In this document: piece by piece, positions 16,906-25,878 of the stretch
Numbering within the stretch: the first letter of the stretch is position 1
Layout of the letters: the number at the start of each line of letters is the position of its first letter
NCBI GenBank assembly: GCA_039976075.1
Contig: JBDWFY010000018.1
Location: forward strand, 342,450-406,449
DNA from: JBDWFY01 sp039976075
GTDB lineage: Bacteria; Pseudomonadota; Alphaproteobacteria; Rhizobiales; Stappiaceae
Direction of reading: 5' to 3'
Length of the DNA stretch: 64,000 nucleotides
Notes under the pieces: model-generated
The model's input: only the letters and a program-made list of their open reading frames with translations
The model's database searches: none
Told to the model about the DNA's origin: nothing
Made by a program: the position numbers and the translations under genes

Positions 16906-17847
16906 ATGTCCAAATACCGCTCTTCACTGCCACAGTTGACCAACGATATGTTTATTACTGATGGCGGTATTGAGACCTATCTAATATTTCACGAAGGCAT
17001 CGACCTTCCCCATTTCGCAGCCTTCGATCTATTTCGCACAGACAGCGGACGACAGGTCCTCATGGACTATTATCGGCGCCATGCCCGGATCGCCAGAGAT
17101 CATGGCGTTGGGTTCATTTTTGAAACGGCAACATGGCGTGCCAGTCCGGATTGGGCCCGACAGCTGAACTATTCTCAGGCGGAATTAGCACAGGCAAATC
17201 AGGCCTCCGTCGAGATGCTACTGGGATTACGAGATGAATTCGAAACGCCGCAGACCAAATGCGTTATCAGTGGCTGTGTCGGCCCTCGCGGCGATGGCTA
17301 CGATCCGGAGAGGCCCGTATCAGCCCGTGAGGCCCAGACCTATCATGGCGAACAAATCAGCACGCTCGCCAACGCCGGAGCGGATCTGATTACGGCCATA
17401 ACAATGACGAATGTCGACGAGTCCATCGGGATCGCCCGTGCCTGTCAGAACGAAGAACTTCCGGTTGTTATCTCATTCACCGTTGAAACTGACGGAAAGC
17501 TGCCCACTGGCGACACGCTACAGAGCGCGATTGAAGCCGTCGATAACGCCACGGACGCCGCTCCTTCCTACTACATGATCAATTGTGCACATCCAACGCA
17601 TTTTGACCATGTACTGGATGGCGATGCCTGGCTCGATCGTATCAATGGTGTCTGGGCCAACGCATCCAAATGCAGTCATGAGGAACTGGATGAGGCAGAA
17701 GCACTCGATGAGGGCAACCCGCATGAGCTTGGTCAGGATTTTGTTCTGCTGCAACAAAAAATGCCGAAACTGAACGTGCTTGGCGGTTGTTGCGGCACTG
17801 ATCATCGTCACATCGAAGCCATTTGCATGGCTTGCAAGGCAGCTTGA
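16906..17847 (+). CDS. Homocysteine S-methyltransferase family protein
   Basis: 313 residues of the Pfam S-methyl_trans (homocysteine-binding TIM barrel) fold. The zinc-binding cysteines are present: Cys in YYMINCAHPTHF (about 226) and the pair in GGCCGTDHRHI (near 298-299). The opening TDGGIETYLIFHEG fits the family. Enzymes of this group transfer a methyl group from S-methylmethionine, betaine or similar donors to homocysteine to make methionine; the donor is not readable. AGGGAG lies before ATG 16906. It follows a foldable leader, so methionine- or SAM-linked control is possible but unproven. It is convergent with xylA. Confidence 0.88.
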   Translation: MSKYRSSLPQLTNDMFITDGGIETYLIFHEGIDLPHFAAFDLFRTDSGRQVLMDYYRRHARIARDHGVGFIFETATWRASPDWARQLNYSQAELAQANQASVEMLLGLRDEFETPQTKCVISGCVGPRGDGYDPERPVSAREAQTYHGEQISTLANAGADLITAITMTNVDESIGIARACQNEELPVVISFTVETDGKLPTGDTLQSAIEAVDNATDAAPSYYMINCAHPTHFDHVLDGDAWLDRINGVWANASKCSHEELDEAEALDEGNPHELGQDFVLLQQKMPKLNVLGGCCGTDHRHIEAICMACKAA

Positions 17848-17858
17848 GAACCACAGGA

Positions 17859-17884
17859 GAGGCGGTGCACGCTTGCACCGCCTC
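17859..17884. terminator. Hairpin between convergent methyltransferase and xylA genes
   Basis: An 11-bp perfect stem GAGGCGGTGCA / TGCACCGCCTC with a 4-nt loop, in the 66-bp convergent gap. Neither side has a good T tract, so it is at best a weak bidirectional terminator or a 3'-end stabiliser. Confidence 0.5.
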
Positions 17885-17913
17885 AGCCGGTTCTTGCGAA
17901 AAAACCGCTAGCT

Positions 17914-19230
17914 TCAGGAGTAACGGTTGACCAGCCCTTCAAGATATTCCTGGCGCCCGGATGCCGGTTGCGGATTGCGGTTCTCGCTATGCACATACTC
18001 CGCCATATCAGAAAGAGTCCGATTACCAGCCAGTGTGTCCCTGGCTTCGGAGCTCTCCCAGCTTTCATATCGCTTGGCCCGATGTCCGGCCATTTTACCG
18101 TCTTCGATCATTTTCGCAGCACCAATCAATCCACGCGCAATCGCGTCGGCTGAGGCAATATGCGCATAGAGCAAATCTTCAGGATCAATTGACTGGCGCC
18201 TGATCTTGGCATCGAAATTCATTCCGCCGGACGTGAAACCCCCGCCTTTGAGAATTTCGTAGAAGGCCAGCGTCATCTCCGGCACGTTCATCGCGAACTG
18301 GTCAGTATCCCAGCCGCACTGATAATCACCACGGTTGATGTCCAGGGATCCGAATACGCCCAGGGCCACCGCAGTTGCGATTTCATGCTCGAATGAGTGA
18401 CCGGCGAGGATCGCATGATTCTGCTCAATGTTGAGCTTGCACTCATTTTCAAGCCCATAGCGTTTCAAAAAGCCGTAGATCGTGCCGACATCATAATCAT
18501 ATTGATGCTTGGTAGGTTCCTGCGGCTTCGGTTCAATCAGGATCGCACCCTTGAAACCGATCTTGTGTTTGTACTCAACGACCATATTGAGGAATCGGCC
18601 AAGCTGATCCAACTCTTTGCCCATATCGGTGTTGAGAAGCGTTTCATAGCCTTCCCGTCCACCCCACAGGACATAATTCTGCCCACCCAATTTGTGGGTT
18701 ACATCGAGTGCATTTTTGACCTGGGCGGCAGCATAAGCAAAGAGATCGAAATTCGGATTGGTGGCACCGCCTGCCATGTAGCGGCGATTGGAAAACAGAT
18801 TGGCAGTGCCCCACAACAGGCGTGTTTTTGAGCTTTCCATTTTCTTCAGGAAAATATCAGCTATTTCCTGAACGTTTCTGTCAGACTCGGCGAGCGTCTC
18901 TCCTTCCGGTGCGATGTCGCGATCATGAAAACAGAAAAATGGCATGCCGAGCAGATCAAACATCTCAAAGGCAACATCCGCCTTCAGCCGGGCCATGGCC
19001 ATGGGGTCGCCCGCCTGCATCCAGGCTCGTTCAAATGTCTCTCCGCCGAAGGGATCAGAGCCGGGCCAGCAAAACGAATGCCAATAACACACAGCAAAGC
19101 GCAGGTGATCTTCCATACGTTTGCCAAGGATCAACTGGTCCGGATTGTACCAGCGATAGCTCAGCGGATCGTCACTCTCCGGCCCCTTGTACTCAATCGG
19201 AGATGTCTGTTTGAAAAATCCGGTACTCAC
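17914..19230 (-). CDS. xylA: D-xylose isomerase
   Basis: 438 residues, the usual length for the class II enzyme. It interconverts D-xylose and D-xylulose. Metal and substrate residues are visible in LIEPKPQEPTKHQYD (Glu/Lys), NIEQNHAILAGHSFEHE and SLDINRGDYQCGWDTD. The catalytic His region is FCFHDRDIAPEGE. The start overlaps the xylB stop by 4 bp (ATGA), so the two are translationally coupled at the end of the xyl operon. Cytoplasmic. Nothing looks damaged. Confidence 0.97.
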   Translation of the reverse strand: MSTGFFKQTSPIEYKGPESDDPLSYRWYNPDQLILGKRMEDHLRFAVCYWHSFCWPGSDPFGGETFERAWMQAGDPMAMARLKADVAFEMFDLLGMPFFCFHDRDIAPEGETLAESDRNVQEIADIFLKKMESSKTRLLWGTANLFSNRRYMAGGATNPNFDLFAYAAAQVKNALDVTHKLGGQNYVLWGGREGYETLLNTDMGKELDQLGRFLNMVVEYKHKIGFKGAILIEPKPQEPTKHQYDYDVGTIYGFLKRYGLENECKLNIEQNHAILAGHSFEHEIATAVALGVFGSLDINRGDYQCGWDTDQFAMNVPEMTLAFYEILKGGGFTSGGMNFDAKIRRQSIDPEDLLYAHIASADAIARGLIGAAKMIEDGKMAGHRAKRYESWESSEARDTLAGNRTLSDMAEYVHSENRNPQPASGRQEYLEGLVNRYS

Positions 19231-20681
19231 AATCTGATCTCCTTAAGAGCGGGATAAAGTGCGCGCCAACGGTTGTGCGCATCATCATAGGAAGTCGTCA
19301 TTTCAGAAACAGGTTCGAACACTTTTCCAATGGTCGGCTTGCTGCAGACGTTTGCAGGATCAGTGCCTTCCGCGGCGCAAATGCCAAGGCGCGCCGCACC
19401 GAAGGCGCCTCCAAAATCACCATCAACCGGCACTTCAACCGGAATGCCGAGCAAACTGGCAATAATTGACAGCCACGCTTCCGACCTCGAACCACCCCCA
19501 ACAGCCATCACGCTGTCCGGTTTCGATCCACCTGCGGCAAGAGCATCCATACAATCTCGTATCGCAAAGGCAACGCCATCCAGAACCGCATGTGTCATTG
19601 CATGCCGGTCAGTTCCATGATCGATACCCGCAAACGCGCCGCGAATGGACACGTCATTGTGCGGAGTTCGCTCACCGGAAAGATACGGTAGGAACATCAA
19701 CGGTGCAGGACCACTGACCGGACCCAGATCGGCTGTAAGTTTCGCTGCCGGTTGTTCCAGGACGCCCGACAGCCATTCCAGGCTGTCTGTGGCGGAGAGG
19801 ATGACACCCATCTGATGCCAGGTGTTGGGGATTGCATGACAGAAGGCATGGACTGCATTATCAACATTGGGCGAAAACCGATCGTTGGAAACAAACAGCA
19901 CACCTGACGTTCCAAGCGAAACAAAAGCCGATCCCGGACGCACCGCTCCAACGCCGCACGCCGATGCTGCATTGTCACCACCGCCTCCGGCAACCACGAC
20001 ACCGGATTTCATGCCCCATCGTCTGGCAAGCTCGGGTTTTAACGTACCGCTGATTTCAGACCCCTCCACCAATAGCGGCATGTGAGACCTGTCCAGACCG
20101 GTTGCCGCAAGAAGCGGGTCGCTCCAGTCGCGCTTGGCTACATCGAGCCATAGTGTACCGGCACTATCAGACATCTCGCCGGCATATTCTCCCGTCAGCA
20201 ACAGACGGACATAATCCTTGGGCAGGAGCACCTTTTTCGTTTTTTCGAAAGTCTCTGGCTCATGCTTGCGGACCCACTCAAGCTTGGGGGCTGTAAATCC
20301 CGGCATGACAATGTTGCCACCCAGCGACCGAAATCGCGACTCCCGCTTCTCAAGCTCCAGACATTCCTGCTCGGACCTGCCATTATTCCACAATATGCAG
20401 GGACGTAATGGACGGTCATCAGCGCCCAGTAGCGTTGCCCCATGCATGTGGCCGGAGAGACCGACACCGCGCAATCCGCTCATCAGATTGGCATGGTCTG
20501 CCGCGAGTTGATCAAGCACTGCGACAACACCGTCCCACCAGTCTTCCGGTTGTTGCTCTGACCACAACGAATGAAGCCGGCTGACGGATAGCGCGTGCGT
20601 GGCAACCGCCTTGATATCCTGATTGTCATCAATCAGGACGGCTTTGACGGAACTCGTTCCAATATCGATGCCACAATACAC
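19227..20681 (-). CDS. xylB: Xylulokinase
   Basis: 484 residues, FGGY carbohydrate kinase family. It phosphorylates D-xylulose to xylulose 5-phosphate for the pentose phosphate pathway. Landmarks: GIDIGTSSVKAVL (phosphate 1 loop), the segment LSGHMHGATLLGADDRPLRP typical of xylulokinase, FVSLGTSGV, and VGGGSRSEAWLSIIASLL in the C-terminal FGGY signature. It uses a GTG start (20681) preceded by GGGGGG; no in-frame ATG fits better. It lies 45 bp downstream of the transporter ATPase and overlaps xylA. Confidence 0.96.
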   Translation of the reverse strand: MYCGIDIGTSSVKAVLIDDNQDIKAVATHALSVSRLHSLWSEQQPEDWWDGVVAVLDQLAADHANLMSGLRGVGLSGHMHGATLLGADDRPLRPCILWNNGRSEQECLELEKRESRFRSLGGNIVMPGFTAPKLEWVRKHEPETFEKTKKVLLPKDYVRLLLTGEYAGEMSDSAGTLWLDVAKRDWSDPLLAATGLDRSHMPLLVEGSEISGTLKPELARRWGMKSGVVVAGGGGDNAASACGVGAVRPGSAFVSLGTSGVLFVSNDRFSPNVDNAVHAFCHAIPNTWHQMGVILSATDSLEWLSGVLEQPAAKLTADLGPVSGPAPLMFLPYLSGERTPHNDVSIRGAFAGIDHGTDRHAMTHAVLDGVAFAIRDCMDALAAGGSKPDSVMAVGGGSRSEAWLSIIASLLGIPVEVPVDGDFGGAFGAARLGICAAEGTDPANVCSKPTIGKVFEPVSEMTTSYDDAHNRWRALYPALKEIRL

Positions 20682-20726
20682 TCGTTCATACCCCCCATAA
20701 GATCACCGGCCCGTAAGCCGGGTCCT

Positions 20727-21542
20727 TTAACCCGCTGCCATCAAGTCCTCTTCGGAAAACGCTCCTGGGCCGGGAGTGGCGCCAGGGGGGCATTTGCCGA
20801 GAATAATCATGCCAAGCACTTCATCCTTGGTGACATCGCTGGTGGCCGCAGTCCCAACCATCTTACCGTTTTTCATGACAGCAACCCTGTCGGCGAGATC
20901 GAAGACGTCATGAATATCGTGACTGATCAAAAAGATTCCGATGCCTTCTTTTTTAAGCTGCTTTGTCAATTCTGCAACCTGTTGGGTTTCGTGCGGACCC
21001 AGCGCGGCAGTAGGCTCATCCATAATGATGATACGGGCATTGAACTGCAAAGCACGGGCAATGGCGATCGACTGGCGTTGACCACCTGAGAGGGCCCGAA
21101 CCGGATCCTTGAATTTTTTGAAGTTGGGATTAAGGCGATGCATCACTCTGCGCGCCTCTGCCTCCATCGCGACATCGTCCAATGTCCCGGCAGATGAGAC
21201 CAGTTCGCGCCCCAGAAACAGATTGGCTGCAGCGTCCAGATTGTCGGCCAAAGCCAAAGTCTGATAGATGGTTTCTATTCCATATTTCTTGGCATCGCGC
21301 GGATTGTGGATCGGCGCTTCCTCTCCGTCGATGAATACTGCTCCTGCGCTGGGTGTATAGGCACCGGACAACATTTTGATCAATGTCGATTTACCTGCAC
21401 CATTGTGACCGAGAAGTCCGACAACTTCGCCTGCATAGAGATCAACGGAGACGTCGTCGACGGCATGAACGCCGCCGAATGCGATCGACATATTGCGCAT
21501 GTCAACCAGAGGTGTTCCGCCATTTTCGCGTGTCGCATTCAT
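20727..21542 (-). CDS. xylG: Xylose ABC transporter ATP-binding protein, half-size
   Basis: 271 residues with one ABC domain: Walker A GHNGAGKST, signature LSGGQRQSIAIAR, Walker B IIIMDEPTAALG. Canonical E. coli XylG has two ABC domains (~510 residues), so this is the single-domain form common in rhizobia and should work as a homodimer. ATG 21542 follows GGGGAGG; a longer frame to 21641 lies inside the permease gene and is discarded. The xylose assignment rests on lying between xylB and the permease, in line with xylF. Confidence 0.92.
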   Translation of the reverse strand: MNATRENGGTPLVDMRNMSIAFGGVHAVDDVSVDLYAGEVVGLLGHNGAGKSTLIKMLSGAYTPSAGAVFIDGEEAPIHNPRDAKKYGIETIYQTLALADNLDAAANLFLGRELVSSAGTLDDVAMEAEARRVMHRLNPNFKKFKDPVRALSGGQRQSIAIARALQFNARIIIMDEPTAALGPHETQQVAELTKQLKKEGIGIFLISHDIHDVFDLADRVAVMKNGKMVGTAATSDVTKDEVLGMIILGKCPPGATPGPGAFSEEDLMAAG

Positions 21543-21555
21543 AATCCAACCTCCC

Positions 21556-22851
21556 CTACGCAGACCGTTTGCGGTAAACAGTATCGATAAACACTGCAGC
21601 AACCAGTACGATGCCAACGACAATGTTCTGAAGTGGGGCATCCAGTCCCAGCAACACCATACCGGATTGCAGGCTTTGCATGACCAATGCCCCGATCATG
21701 GCGCCGATAACGGTCCCCGCGCCACCCCCCAGTGACGTGCCGCCGATAACCGCAGCCGCGATGACATAGAGCTCATCCAGCATCCCCTGTGAGTTTGTTG
21801 CTGCGTTGAGCCTTGCGGTGGAAATACTGGCTCCGATGGCGCACAAAATCCCCATCAACGAGAAAATCATCACCGTGACTTTTTTGGTGTTGATACCGCT
21901 CAGCAGGGCTGCTTCAGGGTTTCCGCCAATTGCGAATACGTATCGACCAAAACGTGTTCTGGTGGCGATAAATGTCATGATGATGCCAACTGCGATAGCG
22001 ATCAGAACGGGGATGGGTAATCCGCGCGCAATTTCCAGTCCACCTTCGGGAACTTCCAGCCCTTTCGCTTCCGCCAGTTTGGCAGCAACTCGTTTTGGAA
22101 GGTAATAGCTGTTCATCACCCAGATCACGCCCAGCACCACGAATGATGCTATGCCTGCAGTCGCATATTCAGCCCACATCGGTTTTAGCGGAAACTGGAA
22201 TCTCTTGCGCTGACGTCTGGCGTGCACCGTTGCCCAGCATATGGCAACGCAAGCCACGACTGCGAGCACCCAGGAGGCTGTATCGCCTATCGCCCCTTCG
22301 ATCCCCCCGCCAATAAGCCGAAATGTACTATCCATCGGCGCTTTGGTCTGTCCGGAAGTCACCCACCAGGCGGCGCCGCGCCAGACAAGCAATCCGCCAA
22401 GCGTGACAATGAATGCCGGGACAGCCAAGTAGGCAATCACTGCACCATGAAGTGCACCGATTGCAGCGCCCAGCACTGCGCCGACCAACAAGGTGATGAT
22501 CCACGTTGCACCATGATCAAGCCCTAAAACCTGTGGGAGAAAATCAACCTGGGTGACGGCCATAATCATGCCGATAAAGCCCAGAACCGACCCAACAGAC
22601 AGATCGATGTGTCGTGTGACGATGACCAGAACCATACCCGTCGACATAACGGCAATTGAACTTGTTTGAACGGACAGATTCCAAAGGTTGCGGGGCGTCA
22701 GAAACGTGCCCCCTGACAGAATGTGGAATCCAAACCAGATCACCAGAAGAGCGCAGATCATGCCGATCATGCGCGTATCGACTTCCATTGCCGCTAGAAA
22801 GGACTGTTTTGTCTGGGGCGGTGCGTTTGATGTCGCGGTAGTGTCAGACAT
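21556..22851 (-). CDS. xylH: Xylose ABC transporter permease
   Basis: A 431-residue CUT2 permease, longer than RbsC-type (~330) as is usual for XylH. It has about 10-12 hydrophobic helices, with HIDLSVGS (about 81-88) and IGGTSLGGG near the C-terminus. A basic cytoplasmic stretch (HARRQRKRF, about 210) and a loop with KLAEAKGLEVPEGG interrupt the helices, as in XylH relatives. It ends 13 bp before xylG. It is separated from xylF by 468 bp containing a hairpin right after xylF, which probably makes the permease less abundant than the receptor. Confidence 0.92.
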   Translation of the reverse strand: MSDTTATSNAPPQTKQSFLAAMEVDTRMIGMICALLVIWFGFHILSGGTFLTPRNLWNLSVQTSSIAVMSTGMVLVIVTRHIDLSVGSVLGFIGMIMAVTQVDFLPQVLGLDHGATWIITLLVGAVLGAAIGALHGAVIAYLAVPAFIVTLGGLLVWRGAAWWVTSGQTKAPMDSTFRLIGGGIEGAIGDTASWVLAVVACVAICWATVHARRQRKRFQFPLKPMWAEYATAGIASFVVLGVIWVMNSYYLPKRVAAKLAEAKGLEVPEGGLEIARGLPIPVLIAIAVGIIMTFIATRTRFGRYVFAIGGNPEAALLSGINTKKVTVMIFSLMGILCAIGASISTARLNAATNSQGMLDELYVIAAAVIGGTSLGGGAGTVIGAMIGALVMQSLQSGMVLLGLDAPLQNIVVGIVLVAAVFIDTVYRKRSA

Positions 22852-23280
22852 GTTTGTTATCCGCTTCAGCTTTGAGGGTTCTCAATTCCCATACGGAGAC
22901 GAAATATTTCTGTTCTGGCGTGAATTGCAGCCTCCTCGCCCGATCAGAAACTTAATGCTTTCCCCGATGCACTCACTTTCGAACCCTACCATTGTCACCG
23001 CGCCGTTTCTTGAAAATTCCAATCGACACATTCCGGATTTTGGTCTTGTTCGACGCCCGGTGACACAAGTGTCCACCGAACTGCCGCTATATCGGCGGCC
23101 ATACAGCAATTTACGATCGACCCGATGTCACAGCCATAGCGCGCCATAGGCAAAGCCATGAAGCCAAAACACACATCAAATCGAATACAATAAATAGGCT
23201 GAATTTCTGATCTGTGGGCTACCTCACGCTGACAGAAACTGTCACCCGGGTCACCAACAGTCTACTCATGAAACGATGAC
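22852..23280. other. Unusually long gap inside the xyl operon, no convincing gene
   Basis: About 430 bp between the xylF-distal hairpin and the xylH start. No frame with a ribosome site or family resemblance is seen on either strand. It may contain a second promoter for xylHGBA; I cannot place -35/-10 boxes with confidence. Confidence 0.45.
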
Positions 23281-23304
23281 CCCGGCTGCACAGAGGCAGC
23301 CGGG
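23281..23304 (-). terminator. Stem-loop after xylF (attenuator or mRNA stabiliser)
   Basis: A 9-bp perfect GC-rich stem CCCGGCTGC / GCAGCCGGG with a 6-nt loop, 15 bp after the xylF stop. Read on the minus strand it is followed by GTCATCGTTTC, not a T run. It is therefore more likely an intra-operon 3'-end stabiliser or leaky terminator, raising binding protein over permease. Confidence 0.6.
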
Positions 23305-23319
23305 ACATTCATCACAAGT

Positions 23320-24360
23320 TTAGTTGCAAGCAGCAACCGATCCCGCATCAACGCCCTTACAGACGACGTCTTTGCCAACCCAACCTGCGTCGATCACGAC
23401 ATTCAGATTGTCTTTGGTGATCGGCATTGGCGTGAGGAAAATAGCGGTCATTTCTGTACCGTTAGGACCACCACTCCAGGACTGCGCACCTTCGACTTTG
23501 CTCATTTCGGTGCCCTTGGCCAGTGCAACGGCAATATCAGCAGCTGCCTTGCCCAGTTCCCGAGCATCTTTCCAGACCGAAACAGTCTGTGAACCCAATG
23601 CAACACGGTTCAGCGCTGCATGATCGCCATCCTGACCGGAGACAGGAACGGAACCAGCCATGCCCTGTGCTTCAAGTGCAGCAACCACACCACCAGCAGT
23701 CCCATCGTTTGATGCAACAACGGCGTCGACTTTGTTGTCGTTGCTTGTCAGGAACTGTTCCATGTTCCGCTGCGCGTTAGCAGGCAACCAACCGTCGGTG
23801 TAGGCTTCACCGACATTATTGATTTTTCCACCGTCCATCGCTTCTTTCAGCACTTCCAGCTGACCGGAATGCAGGAAATCGGCATTGGGATCGGACGAAG
23901 ACCCTTTGATGAAGACATAGTTGCCTTCGGGCTGGGCTTCCAGCACGGCTTTAGCCTGCAGGCGTCCGACTTCCTTGTTATCGAATGTCAGATAAAACGC
24001 TTCAGGAATTTCGATCAGACGATCGTAGCCAACAACCGGAATTCCCTCTGCTTCTGCCTTTTCAACCGCAGGACGGATTGCATCGGAATCCTGAGCCAGG
24101 ACAATCAATGCTGTGGCACCTTGCGAGATGAGGCTTTCGATGTCGGTCAGCTGCTTTGCAGGAGATGACTGGGCATCGGCAGAAATGTATTTCGCGCCGA
24201 GCTTGTCGAGTTCTGCCTTGATCGCGGCTTCATCAGTTTTCCAGCGTTCTTCCTGGAAGTTGGACCAGCTCACACCAACAGTGATATCTTCGGCCCAGGC
24301 TGTCGAAACAGCTGCGACAGAAATCATCGTCCCGGCGAGGATCGATACAAATTTATTCAT
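23320..24360 (-). CDS. xylF: D-xylose-binding periplasmic protein
   Basis: 346 residues with a Sec signal peptide (cleavage near AWAE, residue 23-24) and a type I periplasmic-binding fold. ITVGVSWSNFQEERWKTDE, LIVLAQDSDAIRP and VVGYDRLI closely follow the XylF pattern; the arginine and tryptophans in these strands contact the sugar in XylF. PVSGQDGDHAAL is also typical. GGAGG lies before ATG 24360. It is the first gene of the xyl operon, divergent from the ROK regulator. Cysteines near the C-terminus (VVCKGVDAGSVAACN) may form a disulfide. Confidence 0.95.
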   Translation of the reverse strand: MNKFVSILAGTMISVAAVSTAWAEDITVGVSWSNFQEERWKTDEAAIKAELDKLGAKYISADAQSSPAKQLTDIESLISQGATALIVLAQDSDAIRPAVEKAEAEGIPVVGYDRLIEIPEAFYLTFDNKEVGRLQAKAVLEAQPEGNYVFIKGSSSDPNADFLHSGQLEVLKEAMDGGKINNVGEAYTDGWLPANAQRNMEQFLTSNDNKVDAVVASNDGTAGGVVAALEAQGMAGSVPVSGQDGDHAALNRVALGSQTVSVWKDARELGKAAADIAVALAKGTEMSKVEGAQSWSGGPNGTEMTAIFLTPMPITKDNLNVVIDAGWVGKDVVCKGVDAGSVAACN

Positions 24361-24448
24361 TCTGGAATTCCTCCACTCAGATGTTCGAACTCCTCCAGCT
24401 CATAAACATCTGCAACACTTCGGACCTGATGCCACGGGGCATCGCACA

Positions 24449-24471
24449 ATAGGGATGTCTTGTTGTCCTAT
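24449..24471. promoter_or_regulatory. ATAGG / CCTAT inverted repeat upstream of xylF
   Basis: ATAGG (24449-24453) and CCTAT (24467-24471) are inverted with a 13-bp spacer, about 90 bp upstream of xylF. The same half-sites recur at 24582-24598 next to the ROK gene. It may be a second regulator site. The evidence is weak because the half-sites are only 5 bp. Confidence 0.3.
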
Positions 24472-24581
24472 TTAATTTGACATCCGAAAAAAAGTTGATC
24501 GAAACGCACGCTCCTGTCAAGATAGATTTGCGAAACCGATCAAAAGAATTTTGGATCGCATTAAAAAAATACGAAATTATG

Positions 24582-24598
24582 CCTATAAAACAAATAGG
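24582..24598. promoter_or_regulatory. Candidate ROK/XylR operator
   Basis: CCTATAAAACAAATAGG: 5-bp half-sites around a 7-bp A-rich spacer, ending 29 bp before the ROK regulator start. The A-rich core and position fit a XylR-type site overlapping the regulator promoter. Assignment is by inference. Confidence 0.4.
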
Positions 24599-24627
24599 TA
24601 GAGGAAACGCAAGAAAGCTGATTCAGC

Positions 24628-25878
24628 ATGGAAAAAAAGGCGGACCGCGATCAGATACGACGTCAGAACCGTGGAATTATCTTGGCGGCCCTTCGCAGGA
24701 GCCAATCGATTGCTCGGGTGGATCTGGGCCGTGAGACAAAATTAAGCCCGGCGACAGTGACATCGATTACGTCCGATCTGATCGATGAAAAACTCATTAT
24801 TCAGCTCGTGGAACCGGACCTCAAACAGGCGGGAAGCCGAGGACGTCCGAGAACATTTTTAACATTGAACCCGGATGCGGCCCGTATTGCGGGCATTAAA
24901 ATCTCGGTCAACAAGATAGAACTTCTGCTGGCGGATTATCAGGGCAATATACTTGGCAGTGAACAGTTCAGTATCCGAACCGATACCGCCTCCAGCGAGC
25001 ATTTTGCCGGTCAACTGGTCGAGCTTCTGAAAAGCTTCTGCCGTTCCCGCGGCACAGATCCGAAGCAGTTGGTTGAAATCGGTGTCGCATCCCAAGGTGT
25101 CGTGAATTCCCGGCAGGGCACGATCGTTTGGAGTCCGGCTTTTTCCGAACCGGATATCCAGATCACCAAACCGATCCAGGATGCTCTTGGCATTCACTGC
25201 AGCCTGTCCAACGACTCCAACATGATCGCACAGGCGCTTCACTGGAAGGAGCCGGATCGTTTCAGCGGAACATTTATCGTTATATTCGTTGATTACGGCG
25301 TCGGTTGCGGACTCTATATCGACAATGAACTGTTCACCGGTGACACAGGTGCAGCATCTGAAATCGGGCATGCCAATCATATTCCCGGCGGCAATCTCTG
25401 CCGGTGTGGCAAGTTGGGTTGCCTTGAGGCCTACCTCGGGGATTACGCGCTCATGAGATCGGCACTGAACCTGGACGGCCAACACAGTCCTGGTGACGTG
25501 AGGGTGACGCGCGAGGAAATCAGAGCCATCGCCGATAAGGCCCGATCCGGCGACGCGGAGTTGGCAGAGGTTTTCAGAAAAGCGGGTGAAGCCCTCGGCT
25601 ATGGCATTGCCCGTTTGCTGGCAACACTGGATCCAAGCCGTGTCGCCATCACCGGCGCCGGAGCACAAGAGTTTGACCTGATGGAAAGCGGCATGCAGTC
25701 CGCTCTCAACGACGCGCTGGTTGAAGATTTACGTCAACATGCGCAGATCGAAGTCCGCCCGTGGCAGGAAGACATTATTCTCGCCGGAACCATTGCACGG
25801 ACACTGCAACGTCTTGATTCAATAGTGTTTGCCGCGGCAAGAAATAGAGCTAAAGTAACAGAAAAAGAGGGCGTTTAA
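24628..25878 (+). CDS. ROK-family transcriptional regulator (XylR-like)
   Basis: 416 residues. The N-terminal MarR-like winged helix (RRQNRGIILAALRRSQSIARVDL, then TKLSPATVTSITSDLI) is followed by the ROK sugar-kinase-like domain. That domain holds the ROK zinc motif (GGNLCRCGKLGCLEAYLG) and EIGHANHIPGG, with the histidine and cysteines that bind zinc. It is divergent from xylF and therefore most likely the xylose-responsive repressor of xylFHGBA. Its stop overlaps the start of the di-heme protein gene by one base (TAATG), so it is cotranscribed with two secreted proteins, which is unusual for such a regulator. Confidence 0.9.
   Translation: MEKKADRDQIRRQNRGIILAALRRSQSIARVDLGRETKLSPATVTSITSDLIDEKLIIQLVEPDLKQAGSRGRPRTFLTLNPDAARIAGIKISVNKIELLLADYQGNILGSEQFSIRTDTASSEHFAGQLVELLKSFCRSRGTDPKQLVEIGVASQGVVNSRQGTIVWSPAFSEPDIQITKPIQDALGIHCSLSNDSNMIAQALHWKEPDRFSGTFIVIFVDYGVGCGLYIDNELFTGDTGAASEIGHANHIPGGNLCRCGKLGCLEAYLGDYALMRSALNLDGQHSPGDVRVTREEIRAIADKARSGDAELAEVFRKAGEALGYGIARLLATLDPSRVAITGAGAQEFDLMESGMQSALNDALVEDLRQHAQIEVRPWQEDIILAGTIARTLQRLDSIVFAAARNRAKVTEKEGV

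Noticed and set aside
24859..25668. 269-codon minus-strand frame opposite the ROK regulator
   Set aside because: The plus-strand frame carries the ROK zinc motif and the helix-turn-helix; the antisense frame has no recognisable features.
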